From: JBGZFC01 sp964631255
GTDB taxonomy: Bacteria; Bacteroidota; Bacteroidia; Bacteroidales; Dysgonomonadaceae
DNA length: 56,621 nucleotides
Assembly (NCBI GenBank): GCA_964631255.1
Contig: CAZVWS010000007.1
Coordinates: 1-56,621 of the forward strand
Direction: 5' to 3'
Shown: one piece after another, positions 9,417-17,986 of the stretch
Position numbering within the stretch: the first letter of the stretch is position 1
Layout of the letters: every line of letters starts with the position of its first letter
Made by a program: the position numbers and the translations under genes
The notes under the pieces: generated by a model
Database searches by the model: none
What the model saw: only the letters and a program-made list of their open reading frames with translations
What the model was told of the DNA's origin: nothing

Positions 9417-9614
9417 ATGATTGAAAAAATTGGAATGAATGCCGGCAAAGTATGGACTGTACTGGATGAAGCTGGTCGTCAGAACGTAAAAGAGGTAAAA
9501 AAAACCACTAAATTAACAGAAAAAGATTTGTATGCCGCCATGGGCTGGTTAGCCAGAGAAGGAAAATTGAATTTGGAAGAGGAAGGAAAAGAAATTTTTG
9601 TTTCATTGAGATAA
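9417..9614 (+). CDS. Winged helix-turn-helix domain protein (DUF2582-like)
   Basis: 65-residue protein, MIEKIGMNAGKVWTVLDEAG onward. It fits a single small winged-helix unit: helix 1 (GKVWTVLDEAG), helix-turn-helix (VKEVKKTTKLTEKDLYAAMGWLAREGKL) and a short beta wing (NLEEEGKEIFVSL). The family is widespread in Bacteroidota; its targets are not known to me. It stands alone, with its own promoter and a weak terminator after it. Confidence 0.85.
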   Translation: MIEKIGMNAGKVWTVLDEAGRQNVKEVKKTTKLTEKDLYAAMGWLAREGKLNLEEEGKEIFVSLR

Positions 9615-9649
9615 ACAAAAAACCTTCATTCTGAAAGAAAAAGGAAAAG

Positions 9650-9670
9650 CTGCTCTTGGGCAGTTTTTTT
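9650..9670 (+). terminator. Weak terminator after the winged-helix gene
   Basis: CTGC/GCAG stem (9650-9653 with 9660-9663) with a six-base loop, followed by seven T. The stem is short, so this is tentative. Confidence 0.4.
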
Positions 9671-9714
9671 GTATCAATTTTTGCAAACAACTATCTTCAA
9701 CAGAAAGAAATAAC

Positions 9715-10914
9715 ATGAGAGATCTGGTCATTATCTTATTATGTCTATTCTTCTCCATTCCGGAGAAAGCAATTTCTTGCACCACAGCCGTCATTTCCGG
9801 CAAAGCCACGCCCGACGGGCGAAGCATGATTTGGAAACTACGCGACACAGACGATCTGGAAAACAGTATGCGCTATTTCACCGACGGCAAATACAGTTAT
9901 ATCGGGTTGGTAAACTCCTACGACACCGAAGGTAAAAACGTGTGGGGCGGTTCCAACAGCGCGGGTTTCGCCATTATGAACAGCGCATCATTCAACGTAA
10001 ACCAAGGCGACACTACTTCTGTGAAAGACCAAGAAGGCGTTTTCATGAAACTTGCCCTGCAAACCTGTGCATCGCTCGCCGATTTTGAGAAATTACTCGA
10101 CACCCACCCCCGCCCCATGGGTTTAGCGGCACACTTCGGCGTGATTGATGCCGATGGCGGAGCCGCTTTCTACGAGGTAAACAACCACACGTGGACCAAA
10201 TTTGATGCAAACACGACACCCGATGGCTACGTGCTTCGCACCAATTACTCCGAAACAGGAACACCCGATGTGGGCTACGGATTTATCCGTCGGCAAACGG
10301 CCGAAAAAATATTTGCCGAGGCAAAACAACAAAACAGACTCAATTACCAAACGGTATTACAAGATTTCTCCCGTTGCTTTTACCATCCGGTATTCGATAT
10401 GGATTATCGCCAAGTATATGAAAAAGGAGGATACCAAACCGATTTCATCTCGTCCGACGATATGATTACCCGTCACGGCTCCGCATCCAACATCCTGATA
10501 CAAGGCGTAAAGAAAGGCGAATCGCCCGACCTAAACACCGTGTGGGTGCAGGTAGGGTTTCCCGAAACCAGTGTATCTATTCCGCTTTGGGTTCGCGGCG
10601 GCAAAAACCTTCCGCCATTGGTGCAATACGATGAAACAATAAAAAACTGCCCGCTCAACGCATACGCCATGAAATGGAAAAACCAAGTCTACCCCATCAG
10701 TCGCTCCGACGGTTACCATTACCTGAAAATGACAGAATTGGTCAATAAAAACAACACCGGATACCTGCAACGTATCGAGCAAATGGAAAAAGACATTTTC
10801 GCTCTCACGGAAGAGAAGCTGGAAATGTGGCGAAACGCACTCCCACAAATATCTGATATAGGATTATTTTATGAGTGGCTAAATAAGAATGTTTCCTTTT
10901 TCTATGATGATTGA
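9715..10914 (+). CDS. Exported Ntn-type linear amide hydrolase/acyltransferase
   Basis: 399 residues. An N-terminal hydrophobic segment (about 4-16) ends in EKAIS, directly before CTTAVISG. Cys22 is therefore placed to become the N-terminal nucleophile of an Ntn hydrolase once the signal is removed, as in choloylglycine-hydrolase and AAT/C45-like families. WKLRDTDD and GSNSAGFAIMNSAS fit the Arg/Asp and Asn-rich pocket region of that group. Likely substrate: an amide such as an N-acyl amino acid, peptide or bile-acid conjugate; the sequence does not decide. It has no partner gene (argS follows 143 bases later). Confidence 0.75.
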   Translation: MRDLVIILLCLFFSIPEKAISCTTAVISGKATPDGRSMIWKLRDTDDLENSMRYFTDGKYSYIGLVNSYDTEGKNVWGGSNSAGFAIMNSASFNVNQGDTTSVKDQEGVFMKLALQTCASLADFEKLLDTHPRPMGLAAHFGVIDADGGAAFYEVNNHTWTKFDANTTPDGYVLRTNYSETGTPDVGYGFIRRQTAEKIFAEAKQQNRLNYQTVLQDFSRCFYHPVFDMDYRQVYEKGGYQTDFISSDDMITRHGSASNILIQGVKKGESPDLNTVWVQVGFPETSVSIPLWVRGGKNLPPLVQYDETIKNCPLNAYAMKWKNQVYPISRSDGYHYLKMTELVNKNNTGYLQRIEQMEKDIFALTEEKLEMWRNALPQISDIGLFYEWLNKNVSFFYDD

Positions 10915-11023
10915 TATTTCACACAAAAAATAAATAGAGCGTATTTGTTCAATTTTTTTTGATTGAATTTCGGTGCGCTGCACCCCACTTTCGAGACATC
11001 TATTAATAACTACAAAAATTTCT

Positions 11024-11031
11024 TATCTTTG
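11024..11031 (+). promoter_or_regulatory. -7 element of argS
   Basis: TATCTTTG, about 27 bases before the argS ATG. The -33 position is not TTTG. Confidence 0.55.
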
Positions 11032-11057
11032 CACTCTCAACCGGCAAATTCACAACA

Positions 11058-12851
11058 ATGAATATCGAAAATATATTACAAACCGCCATCATCGGTGCTA
11101 TAAAAGAGCTGTACGATGCCGACGTGAACGCATCGCAAATCACGCTTCAAAAAACAAAAAAAGAGTTCAAGGGAAATTACACGCTCGTAACGTTTCCGCT
11201 ATTAAAAATATCGAAAAAGAATCCCGAACAAACGGCACAGGAAATCGGGGCGTATTTGGCAGAAAAATCGCCTGTCATCGTGGAATACAACGTGATAAAA
11301 GGTTTTCTGAACCTGAGTATCGCATCGCTCGTGTGGATCAATCTGTTGGAAAACATACAAGCACAACCCGATTTCGGATTCACGCCTGTTGCCGACGACG
11401 CGCCGCTTTTCATGGTGGAATATTCGTCGCCCAACACCAACAAACCGCTTCATTTGGGACACGTGAGAAACAATTTGTTGGGACACGCCTTGTGCGAAGT
11501 GCTTGCTGCCAACGGCAAACGTGTAGTAAAAACCAATATTGTGAACGATCGCGGCATCCACATCTGCAAATCGATGTTGGCATGGAAAAAGTGGGGCGAT
11601 AATGAAACTCCCGAATTGTCGGGCAAAAAAGGCGACCACCTGATTGGCGAATATTACGTGCTTTTCGACAAGAATTACAAAGCCGAATTGGCTGAATTGC
11701 AAGCCTCCGGATTATCGAAAGAACAAGCCGAAGAACAATCCTCTCTGATGAGCGAAGCACGCGAAATGCTTCGCAAATGGGAAGCCAACGATGCCGAAAC
11801 TGTGAATCTCTGGAAAATGATGAACAATTGGGTGTATGCCGGTTTCGATGAAACGTACGAGAAAATGGGCGTTTCGTTCGATAAAATTTACTACGAATCG
11901 CAAACCTACCTCGCCGGAAAAGACGAGGTGTTGCGCGGACTCGAAGAAGGTATTTTCACACGTCGCGAAGACGGTTCGGTATGGGCAGATTTGACCAACG
12001 AAGGGTTGGACGAAAAAATCCTGCTCCGTTCCGACGGCACATCGGTATATATGACGCAAGACATCGGCACAGCCAAACTTCGTTTCGACGATTACCCTAT
12101 CGACACGATGATTTACGTGGTGGGTAATGAGCAAAACTATCACTTCCAGGTGCTTTCCATCCTCCTGGATAAACTCGGTTTTGAGTTTGGAAAAGGATTG
12201 ATGCATTTCTCTTACGGAATGGTGGAGCTGCCCGAAGGCAAAATGAAATCGCGCGAAGGCACTGTGGTAGATGCCGACGATTTGATGCAAGAAATGATTG
12301 ATACTGCCCGCGAAACCTCACAGGAGTTAGGAAAATTAGACGGCGTTTCGCCGGAAGAAGCCGAAAACATCGCTCAAATGATTGGACTTGGAGCATTAAA
12401 ATACTTTATCTTAAAAGTAGATCCGAAGAAAAACATGACTTTCAACCCGAAAGAATCCATCGACTTCAACGGAAATACCGGTCCGTTCATTCAATACACG
12501 CACGCCCGCATCCAGTCCATTTTGCGCAAAGCAACGGAACAAGGCATTGAAATTCCCGAGAAATTTGATACTTCCATTCATCTTTCGGAGAAAGAGGAAA
12601 GTTTGGTGCAATTGTTGGCAGAATTTGAAACCGTTGTAAAACAAGCCGGTACGGAATACAACGTTTCGCTTATCGGCAACTACGTGTACGATTTAGCGAA
12701 AGAATTTAATCAGTTTTATCACGAATCGCCCATGTTGCGTGAAGAAAATGAATCGTTGCGTGCCTTCCGACTATCCTTATCAAAAAACATAGCATGGACG
12801 ATAAAAAAAGGAATGAAACTCTTTGGAATTGATGTGCCGGACAGAATGTAG
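11058..12851 (+). CDS. argS: Arginyl-tRNA synthetase
   Basis: Class I synthetase charging tRNA-Arg, 597 residues. The Arg-tRNA-synthetase N-terminal (Add1) domain is at about 1-90. The catalytic core has SSPNTNKPLHLGHVRNN with the HIGH-like HLGH at 132-135. GKMKSREG is the KMSKS-type loop. A helical DALR anticodon-binding domain ends the protein (FNQFYHESPML). Length is normal. The gene ends 37 bases before a strong shared terminator. Confidence 0.97.
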   Translation: MNIENILQTAIIGAIKELYDADVNASQITLQKTKKEFKGNYTLVTFPLLKISKKNPEQTAQEIGAYLAEKSPVIVEYNVIKGFLNLSIASLVWINLLENIQAQPDFGFTPVADDAPLFMVEYSSPNTNKPLHLGHVRNNLLGHALCEVLAANGKRVVKTNIVNDRGIHICKSMLAWKKWGDNETPELSGKKGDHLIGEYYVLFDKNYKAELAELQASGLSKEQAEEQSSLMSEAREMLRKWEANDAETVNLWKMMNNWVYAGFDETYEKMGVSFDKIYYESQTYLAGKDEVLRGLEEGIFTRREDGSVWADLTNEGLDEKILLRSDGTSVYMTQDIGTAKLRFDDYPIDTMIYVVGNEQNYHFQVLSILLDKLGFEFGKGLMHFSYGMVELPEGKMKSREGTVVDADDLMQEMIDTARETSQELGKLDGVSPEEAENIAQMIGLGALKYFILKVDPKKNMTFNPKESIDFNGNTGPFIQYTHARIQSILRKATEQGIEIPEKFDTSIHLSEKEESLVQLLAEFETVVKQAGTEYNVSLIGNYVYDLAKEFNQFYHESPMLREENESLRAFRLSLSKNIAWTIKKGMKLFGIDVPDRM

Positions 12852-12888
12852 AATGATTTGGGATTTCGGATTTCGGAATTGGGATATT

Positions 12889-12928
12889 AAAAATGGGAAC
12901 ACTTTCTCCTAAAAGTGTTCCCATTTTT
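12889..12928. terminator. Bidirectional terminator between argS and sufS
   Basis: Arms of 17 bases (12889-12905 and 12912-12928) pair perfectly around a short CTCCTA loop. A-tracts on one side and T-tracts on the other make it work in both directions, serving argS (plus) and sufS (minus). Confidence 0.92.
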
Positions 12929-12947
12929 GTTATAAATTTTTTCTTTT

Positions 12948-14159
12948 TCAAAACATCTTCGCAATCCGCTCTATCGCGGCAATCAACACATCCACTTCCT
13001 CTTTGGTATTGTAGAATGCAAAAGATGCACGAACAGTACCTTCTATGCCAAATCGGCGCATCAGCGGCTCGGCACAATGATGCCCCGTGCGTACGGCAAT
13101 GCCCATTTTGTCTAACAAGGTTCCCATATCGTACGGATGAACACCGTCCACCAGAAACGAAATCACGCTGCTTTTATTTTCGGCTGTGCCAAAAATACGC
13201 ATTCCGGGAATGGCGAGAAATTTTTGGGTAGCGTATTGAAGCAGTTCATCTTCGTACTGGGCAATCTTTTCGATACCAATTTCAGAAATATAATCCAGTG
13301 CCGACGCCAAAGCGGTAGTTCCCACAAAATCGGGTGTGCCGGCTTCAAACTTAAATGGCAACTCATTAAACGTTGTTTTCTCGAACGAAACCGACGAAAT
13401 CATTTCTCCCCCACCCTGATACGGAGGAATGGCATTCAGCCACTTCCCTTTGCCGTATAGAACGCCCACGCCGGTGGGACCATAAATTTTGTGCGACGAG
13501 AAAACCAGAAAATCACAATCAATTTTCTGCACATCTACTGCCACGTGCTGCACTGATTGGGCAGCATCAATAAGTACCGGTATATCGTGTTTGTGCGCCA
13601 TCGCCACAATTTTCTCGATGGGATTTATCGTTCCCAACACGTTGGAGATATGGGTAACGGAAATGAGTTTGGTACGCGACGTAATTTTTTTCTCCAGTTC
13701 ATCCAACGGCAATTCACCCTTATCGTTGATGGGCGCAACAGCCAATTTCACACCCGTAATATCGGCTTGCAATTGCCAAGGAACAATATTGGAATGGTGC
13801 TCCATAGCCGAAATGAGAATTTCGTCGCCGGGTTTGCAAAAAGCACGACAAAACGACGATGCCACCAAATTGATGGATTCGGTAGTTCCGCGTGTAAATA
13901 CAATTTCGTTGGGCGATGCGGCATTGATAAATTTCTGCACGCGTACACGCGATTTTTCGTGTTCATCAGTTGCCGCCTGACTCAAAAAATGGACACCCCG
14001 ATGCACATTGGCATTGAGCGAAGTGTACATTTCGGTAATTTTGTCAATCACTCGTTGCGGCTTTTGCGTGGTAGCGGCATTATCTAAATAGATGAGCGGC
14101 TTGCCATACACCTGCCGCGAAAGTATGGGGAAATCTTTGCGTATATTATTGATGTTCAT
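12948..14159 (-). CDS. sufS: SufS-type cysteine desulfurase
   Basis: PLP enzyme that takes sulfur from cysteine for Fe-S cluster assembly. From the ATG at 14159 it is 403 residues, starting MNINNIRKDFPILSRQVYGK, the usual SufS beginning. An upstream ATG at 14192 would add 11 untypical residues and is less likely. The PLP Lys is Lys224 in FSSHKIYGPTG. The persulfide Cys is Cys362 in RTGHHCAEPLM, which with its flanking motif marks the SufS (group II) class. It is the last gene of sufC-sufD-sufS. No SufE or SufU gene is nearby. Confidence 0.94.
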   Translation of the reverse strand: MNINNIRKDFPILSRQVYGKPLIYLDNAATTQKPQRVIDKITEMYTSLNANVHRGVHFLSQAATDEHEKSRVRVQKFINAASPNEIVFTRGTTESINLVASSFCRAFCKPGDEILISAMEHHSNIVPWQLQADITGVKLAVAPINDKGELPLDELEKKITSRTKLISVTHISNVLGTINPIEKIVAMAHKHDIPVLIDAAQSVQHVAVDVQKIDCDFLVFSSHKIYGPTGVGVLYGKGKWLNAIPPYQGGGEMISSVSFEKTTFNELPFKFEAGTPDFVGTTALASALDYISEIGIEKIAQYEDELLQYATQKFLAIPGMRIFGTAENKSSVISFLVDGVHPYDMGTLLDKMGIAVRTGHHCAEPLMRRFGIEGTVRASFAFYNTKEEVDVLIAAIERIAKMF

Positions 14160-14201
14160 TTCGGATTGCTTATTATGATGTTTGACATTCATAACCTCTC
14201 T

Positions 14202-14297
14202 CCTTATTTTAAGGGGAAATTTGCGAACTCAGAATCTTTTAATTAATGACCGGCGCGACTGCCCCCTTTAGCAAAGTAGACGAGCGAAACGGAGGGG
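14202..14297. repeat. Repeat-like spacer between sufD and sufS
   Basis: The 158-base gap between sufD and sufS contains a perfect inverted repeat CCTTA-TTT-TAAGG (14202-14214) and a stretch at 14249-14297 (CCGGCGCGACTGCCCCC and CGAGCGAAACGGAGGGG) far richer in GC than its surroundings. It resembles short dispersed intergenic elements of Bacteroidota genomes. No second copy is seen here, so repeat status is unproven. Confidence 0.35.
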
Positions 14298-14317
14298 TTA
14301 ATGCAAAAAGCCAATAG

Positions 14318-15658
14318 CTATTTACACACATTACAATTTCCGCATCGGAGCAATTCGCCACGAAAACGTTTGTTAATCAGATGTTCTAATCTCTCTTGCA
14401 AAGAATCGATACGGATTAAATCCAATACATCGCGTGTGAAAGCCACCATCAGTAAGAGGCGAGCTTCTTCCTTATCGATTCCGCGAGCCCGAAGATAGAA
14501 AAGTGCATCCTGATCCAATTGTCCGGTAGTTAAACCGTGTGAGCATTTCACATCGTCGGCATAAATTTCTAATTGCGGCTTAGAGAACATCTGCGAATCG
14601 GGCGATATGCATAAATTGCGATTTGTTTGGTACGCTTGTGTTTTTTGCGCATCTTTTTCCACAAGAATTTTTCCACAGAAAACTCCGGTAGCCTTTTCGT
14701 CCAACACGGTTTTGAAAAGCTCGTTGCTCAGGCAATTGGGTACGGCATGGTCGAGAAAAGCGTAATTATCTACATGCTGTTCCTTATCGCAAATTGCCAA
14801 TCCGCCCACATGTGCCTCGGCATGTTCGCCCAACAAACGAAAACGGTAATTGTTACGTGTATAACCGTTGTGAAGCGTGATTCCGCTCGTTACCACATTG
14901 GAATTTTCCATTTGCTCACTAAAAAGTGAGGCAATACGTGTAACTTTCACCGAATTTTCCTCCAGCTCATAAAAATCTACTTGTGCCGAAGCTGCTGCAA
15001 ATATTTCGGTTACTTGCGTTACTACGAAGTGTACATCGTCCACAGCATGGTCGCACACCAACAGTTTCACCTGCGCGTTTTCTTCGGCAATGATAAGAAT
15101 TCTACGATTTACATTCAAATCCACTCCTCCGCGAAGTATATTTATCAATTGCAACGGATTTTCAACCTGCACATTTTTAGGCACGTACACCACGAAACCA
15201 TCTTGCGCGAACATGGTATTGTAGGCGACCACTCCATTGTCGGAATAATCGGCTATTTTGGCGTAATATTTTTCGAAAACGACGGGATGTTGTTGCGCGA
15301 AATCTTGCAAACTGCCCACGAACACGCCATTTGGCAGTGGTGTAGGATTTTGCACTTTGTTATAATATCGGTCGTTGATGAGAAAATAGACGTAGGTAGA
15401 AAGATTTGGCACATCGCACTTAAAAGCGTCGTAAGGATTTACGGGGATTGGGATATTCCGTAAATTGAGTCCCAAATCGGCATCGAAAGTACGCGCAATG
15501 TTGGAGTGCTTGTAATCTTCCTGTTTGGAAGTTGGAAATCCGATTTTTGTGAACACACCGAAAGCTGCGTCTCGATGTCGGTTCATTCCTTCTACAGAAT
15601 TACTATCAATCTCACCACGAAACTGTTCAAATAAATCTATATATTGTTGTTCTATCAT
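14318..15658 (-). CDS. sufD: Fe-S cluster assembly protein SufD
   Basis: 446-residue SufD, partner of SufB and the SufC ATPase in the cytosolic SufBCD scaffold. It has the SufB/SufD beta-helix core and the C-terminal signature KCSHGLTTGQLDQDALFYLR followed by ARGIDKEEARLLLMVAF. The final CGNCNVCK supplies a cysteine cluster, which I recall as common at the end of Bacteroidota SufD. It lies 12 bases after sufC. The required sufB is not adjacent. Confidence 0.93.
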   Translation of the reverse strand: MIEQQYIDLFEQFRGEIDSNSVEGMNRHRDAAFGVFTKIGFPTSKQEDYKHSNIARTFDADLGLNLRNIPIPVNPYDAFKCDVPNLSTYVYFLINDRYYNKVQNPTPLPNGVFVGSLQDFAQQHPVVFEKYYAKIADYSDNGVVAYNTMFAQDGFVVYVPKNVQVENPLQLINILRGGVDLNVNRRILIIAEENAQVKLLVCDHAVDDVHFVVTQVTEIFAAASAQVDFYELEENSVKVTRIASLFSEQMENSNVVTSGITLHNGYTRNNYRFRLLGEHAEAHVGGLAICDKEQHVDNYAFLDHAVPNCLSNELFKTVLDEKATGVFCGKILVEKDAQKTQAYQTNRNLCISPDSQMFSKPQLEIYADDVKCSHGLTTGQLDQDALFYLRARGIDKEEARLLLMVAFTRDVLDLIRIDSLQERLEHLINKRFRGELLRCGNCNVCK

Positions 15659-15670
15659 TATTATTCAAGT

Positions 15671-16423
15671 TTACGGGTTTATTAACCAATCGTAGCCTCT
15701 CTCTTCGAGTTCGAGAGCTAAATCCGGGCCACCCGATTTGATGATTTTTCCGTTGTAAAGCACATGTACTTTGTCGGGTTTGATGTAATCGAGCAATCGT
15801 TGGTAGTGGGTAATAACGATAACGGCATCGTTATCGGTATGCAACTTGTTAACACCCGACGCCACCACGCGTAGTGCATCAATATCCAATCCGGAATCGG
15901 TTTCGTCCAAAATTGCCAACTGAGGTTTCAGCATTGCCATTTGGAAAATTTCGTTTTTCTTTTTCTCTCCTCCGGAGAAACCTTCGTTTACCGAACGGCT
16001 CACCAATTGGCTATCCATTCCCAACAATTCGCGTTTGTCGCGCATTAGTTTCAGAAAATCGGATGCCGAAATGGGTGCCTCGCCTTTGTATTTTCGTTGT
16101 TCATTTACAGCGGCACGCATAAAATTAACCATGCTCACACCCGGTATTTCTACCGGATATTGAAAACTCAGGAAAATTCCTTCGCGGGCACGATCTTCGG
16201 GTTCCATCTCCAATAAATCATTGCCACCGAAAAGTACGCTTCCGCGTGTAACTTCGAATTTTGGATTTCCGGCAAGTACAGAAGACAACGTACTCTTGCC
16301 CGAGCCGTTGGGTCCCATAATGGCATGAATTTCGCCTCTGTTTACTTCTAAATTGATTCCTTTTAGTATCTCTTTGTTTTCTACAATTGCATGCAGATTT
16401 TTTATTTCCAATAAGTTAGCCAT
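15671..16423 (-). CDS. sufC: Fe-S assembly ATPase SufC
   Basis: ABC-type ATPase that drives SufBCD. From the ATG at 16423 it starts MANLLEIKNLHAIVENKEIL (250 residues, normal); an upstream ATG at 16444 would add seven residues. Walker A is GPNGSGKST, the signature region GFSGGEKKKNEI is the SufC form, and Walker B is LAILDETDSGLDID. First gene of the suf run here. Its 5' side is a 327-base non-coding stretch with an inverted repeat 64-76 bases upstream. Confidence 0.95.
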   Translation of the reverse strand: MANLLEIKNLHAIVENKEILKGINLEVNRGEIHAIMGPNGSGKSTLSSVLAGNPKFEVTRGSVLFGGNDLLEMEPEDRAREGIFLSFQYPVEIPGVSMVNFMRAAVNEQRKYKGEAPISASDFLKLMRDKRELLGMDSQLVSRSVNEGFSGGEKKKNEIFQMAMLKPQLAILDETDSGLDIDALRVVASGVNKLHTDNDAVIVITHYQRLLDYIKPDKVHVLYNGKIIKSGGPDLALELEERGYDWLINP

Positions 16424-16696
16424 ATAATAATTATTGAAAAGCAAAAAAACAGTCTTTTCCGCTTTATTTATCTATTTGTTTTTAAACGTAGTTTCTACGG
16501 TTTGTAATTTGAATAACAACTTAAAAGAATAATTGTTTTACGTATCCACCATTAAACAGTTGTTTCTTTGCTACGCTGCATTTCTACAAGTAAAACTGAT
16601 TAAAAAACACAAAATTGTTTTCTTAAATATTTATAACAATCTGTATGAGAATTACCTGATTGTTCCAAATTTGTTGCTCAACATTTTTTCAAAATA
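16424..16696. other. Non-coding stretch upstream of sufC
   Basis: No credible ORF on either strand and no sufB fragment. It contains only the inverted repeat at 16487-16499. No TAnnTTTG element was found on the minus strand in front of sufC. Confidence 0.6.
16487..16499. promoter_or_regulatory. Inverted repeat upstream of sufC
   Basis: CGTAG-TTT-CTACG, a perfect 5-bp inverted repeat with AAA/TTT flanks, 64 bases before the sufC ATG. It could be an operator for an Fe-S or iron regulator, or a small hairpin. No regulator gene is close by. Confidence 0.3.
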
Positions 16697-16732
16697 AAAA
16701 AAGGAACAAAACTATCGATTTGTCCCTTTTTT
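16697..16732 (-). terminator. Terminator of the HU gene
   Basis: In the minus-strand RNA, 14 bases pair (16719-16732 with 16697-16710) with one G-U wobble and an 8-base loop. U-rich sequence follows. It lies 18 bases after the HU stop. Confidence 0.8.
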
Positions 16733-16750
16733 AACTCTTTAATTTAGCAA

Positions 16751-17017
16751 CTATAGGTCAGACAATTCTGAGCCGGCTTTGAATTTAGTTGTTTTTTTAG
16801 CGGCGATGTTGATAGGAGCTTTGGTTCTTGGGTTGATACCTTTTCTTGCACTTCTTTCAGATACAGAGAATGTACCAAATCCTACTAATGCCACTTTTCC
16901 ACCTTTTTTCACTTCTTCGGCAATTGCCTCCAATGTTGCGTCCAATGCTTTTTTAGCATCCACTTTGCTAAGTCCCGATTTTTCGGCAACTGCATTAATT
17001 AGTTCTGATTTATTCAT
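16751..17017 (-). CDS. HU family DNA-binding protein
   Basis: Small nucleoid protein that bends DNA. From the ATG at 17017 it is 88 residues, the usual HU size, beginning MNKSELINAVAEKSGLSK; the open frame extends nine residues further but untypically. GFGTFSVSERSARKGINPRT is the HU/IHF signature with the beta-arm. Single gene with its own terminator and a probable -7 element upstream. Confidence 0.95.
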   Translation of the reverse strand: MNKSELINAVAEKSGLSKVDAKKALDATLEAIAEEVKKGGKVALVGFGTFSVSERSARKGINPRTKAPINIAAKKTTKFKAGSELSDL

Positions 17018-17090
17018 AAAAAACGTTAATAAAAAATTAAACAAACTTTAAGTTGGGCAAAGCCACACATTTATACGCCCCAAATATAAA

Positions 17091-17098
17091 TCATTATT
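17091..17098 (-). promoter_or_regulatory. -7 element of the HU gene
   Basis: Minus-strand reading TATATTTG, about 75 bases before the HU start. No clear -33 TTTG. Confidence 0.4.
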
Positions 17099-17193
17099 TT
17101 ATAACAATCAAGAAAAAACGTAAAAAGTATTTGATTTTCTTTAAAAAAAAACTTTTCTGGGCAAAAAAGCCACAAATAGTACGAATTTATATG

Positions 17194-17201
17194 TACTTTT
17201 G
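17194..17201 (+). promoter_or_regulatory. -7 element of the rhomboid operon
   Basis: TACTTTTG, 17 bases before the ATG at 17219, so the leader should be only about 10 bases. -33 box not evident. Confidence 0.5.
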
Positions 17202-17218
17202 CGACTTACTATTGCAAT

Positions 17219-17986
17219 ATGAATATGAACAATACAAGGTCTGCTTTTGGAGGATCGATACCTCCAATTACCCTAAACTTAATCATAATAAATGTAATTG
17301 TTTGGTTAGCTCAAGTGGTTTTTTTAAGAAATGGAGTTGACTTGGCAGACATTCTCGGGCTGCATTATATTGGATCCAAGGGTTTTGAAATCTATCAATT
17401 GTTTACCTACATGTTTTTGCATAGCCCTTCTTCTTTTGGGCACGTATTTTTCAATATGTTTGCCGTTTTCATGTTTGGACGAACATTGGAATACATCTGG
17501 GGCGGCAAAAAATTTCTGATTTACTATTTTGTTACCGGCGTTGGTGCAGCTCTCATTCAGATGCTTATCACTTTTATCCGCCTACAAATGCTAAAAAACA
17601 GCCTCAGCCCCGAAATTTTAGCAGATATTTACAACAACGGGTACGATATTTTACAACAAAACATGAACTATGTAGATACCATACAAGCCAACTTTAATGT
17701 GATACTGAACTCTGTAACGGTAGGAGCATCGGGAGCGGTTTTTGGTATTTTGTTGGCTTTTGGTATGCTATTCCCCAATGCCGAATTGTTCATTATCCCG
17801 TTTCCATTCCCGATAAAAGCCAAATGGCTGGTTTTGGGATATGGTGCGCTGGAGCTATTTTTGGGTATGGCAAATCTACAAGGCGACAATGTAGCACACT
17901 TTGCTCACTTGGGCGGTATGTTGTTTGGAATTTTCTTGATACTTTACTGGAAGAAAAAAAGTAAACCCAATGACAGATATTTTTGA
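17219..17986 (+). CDS. Rhomboid intramembrane serine protease (first)
   Basis: 255 residues with about six membrane helices. The catalytic pair is visible: Ser171 in VGASGAVFG and His230 in HFAHLGG. FGHVFFNMFAVFMFG is the conserved helix-2 motif, with H75 and N79 of the oxyanion region. A hydrophilic insert of about 45 residues (120-165) precedes the serine helix. Rhomboids cleave membrane helices of other proteins; its substrate is unknown. Its end overlaps the next rhomboid gene by 17 bases. Confidence 0.93.
   Translation: MNMNNTRSAFGGSIPPITLNLIIINVIVWLAQVVFLRNGVDLADILGLHYIGSKGFEIYQLFTYMFLHSPSSFGHVFFNMFAVFMFGRTLEYIWGGKKFLIYYFVTGVGAALIQMLITFIRLQMLKNSLSPEILADIYNNGYDILQQNMNYVDTIQANFNVILNSVTVGASGAVFGILLAFGMLFPNAELFIIPFPFPIKAKWLVLGYGALELFLGMANLQGDNVAHFAHLGGMLFGIFLILYWKKKSKPNDRYF

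Noticed and set aside
10972..10984. GGTGC-GCT-GCACC hairpin after the Ntn hydrolase gene
   Set aside because: Three-base loop, no T-run and no conservation evidence; not called a terminator or regulatory site.
11712..12290. Long minus-strand open frame opposite argS
   Set aside because: His/Phe-rich translation wholly antisense to a well-conserved gene; no family motif.
16424..16750. A hidden or broken sufB upstream of sufC
   Set aside because: All frames are short and interrupted, with no SufB motif; only an HU terminator and an inverted repeat lie here.
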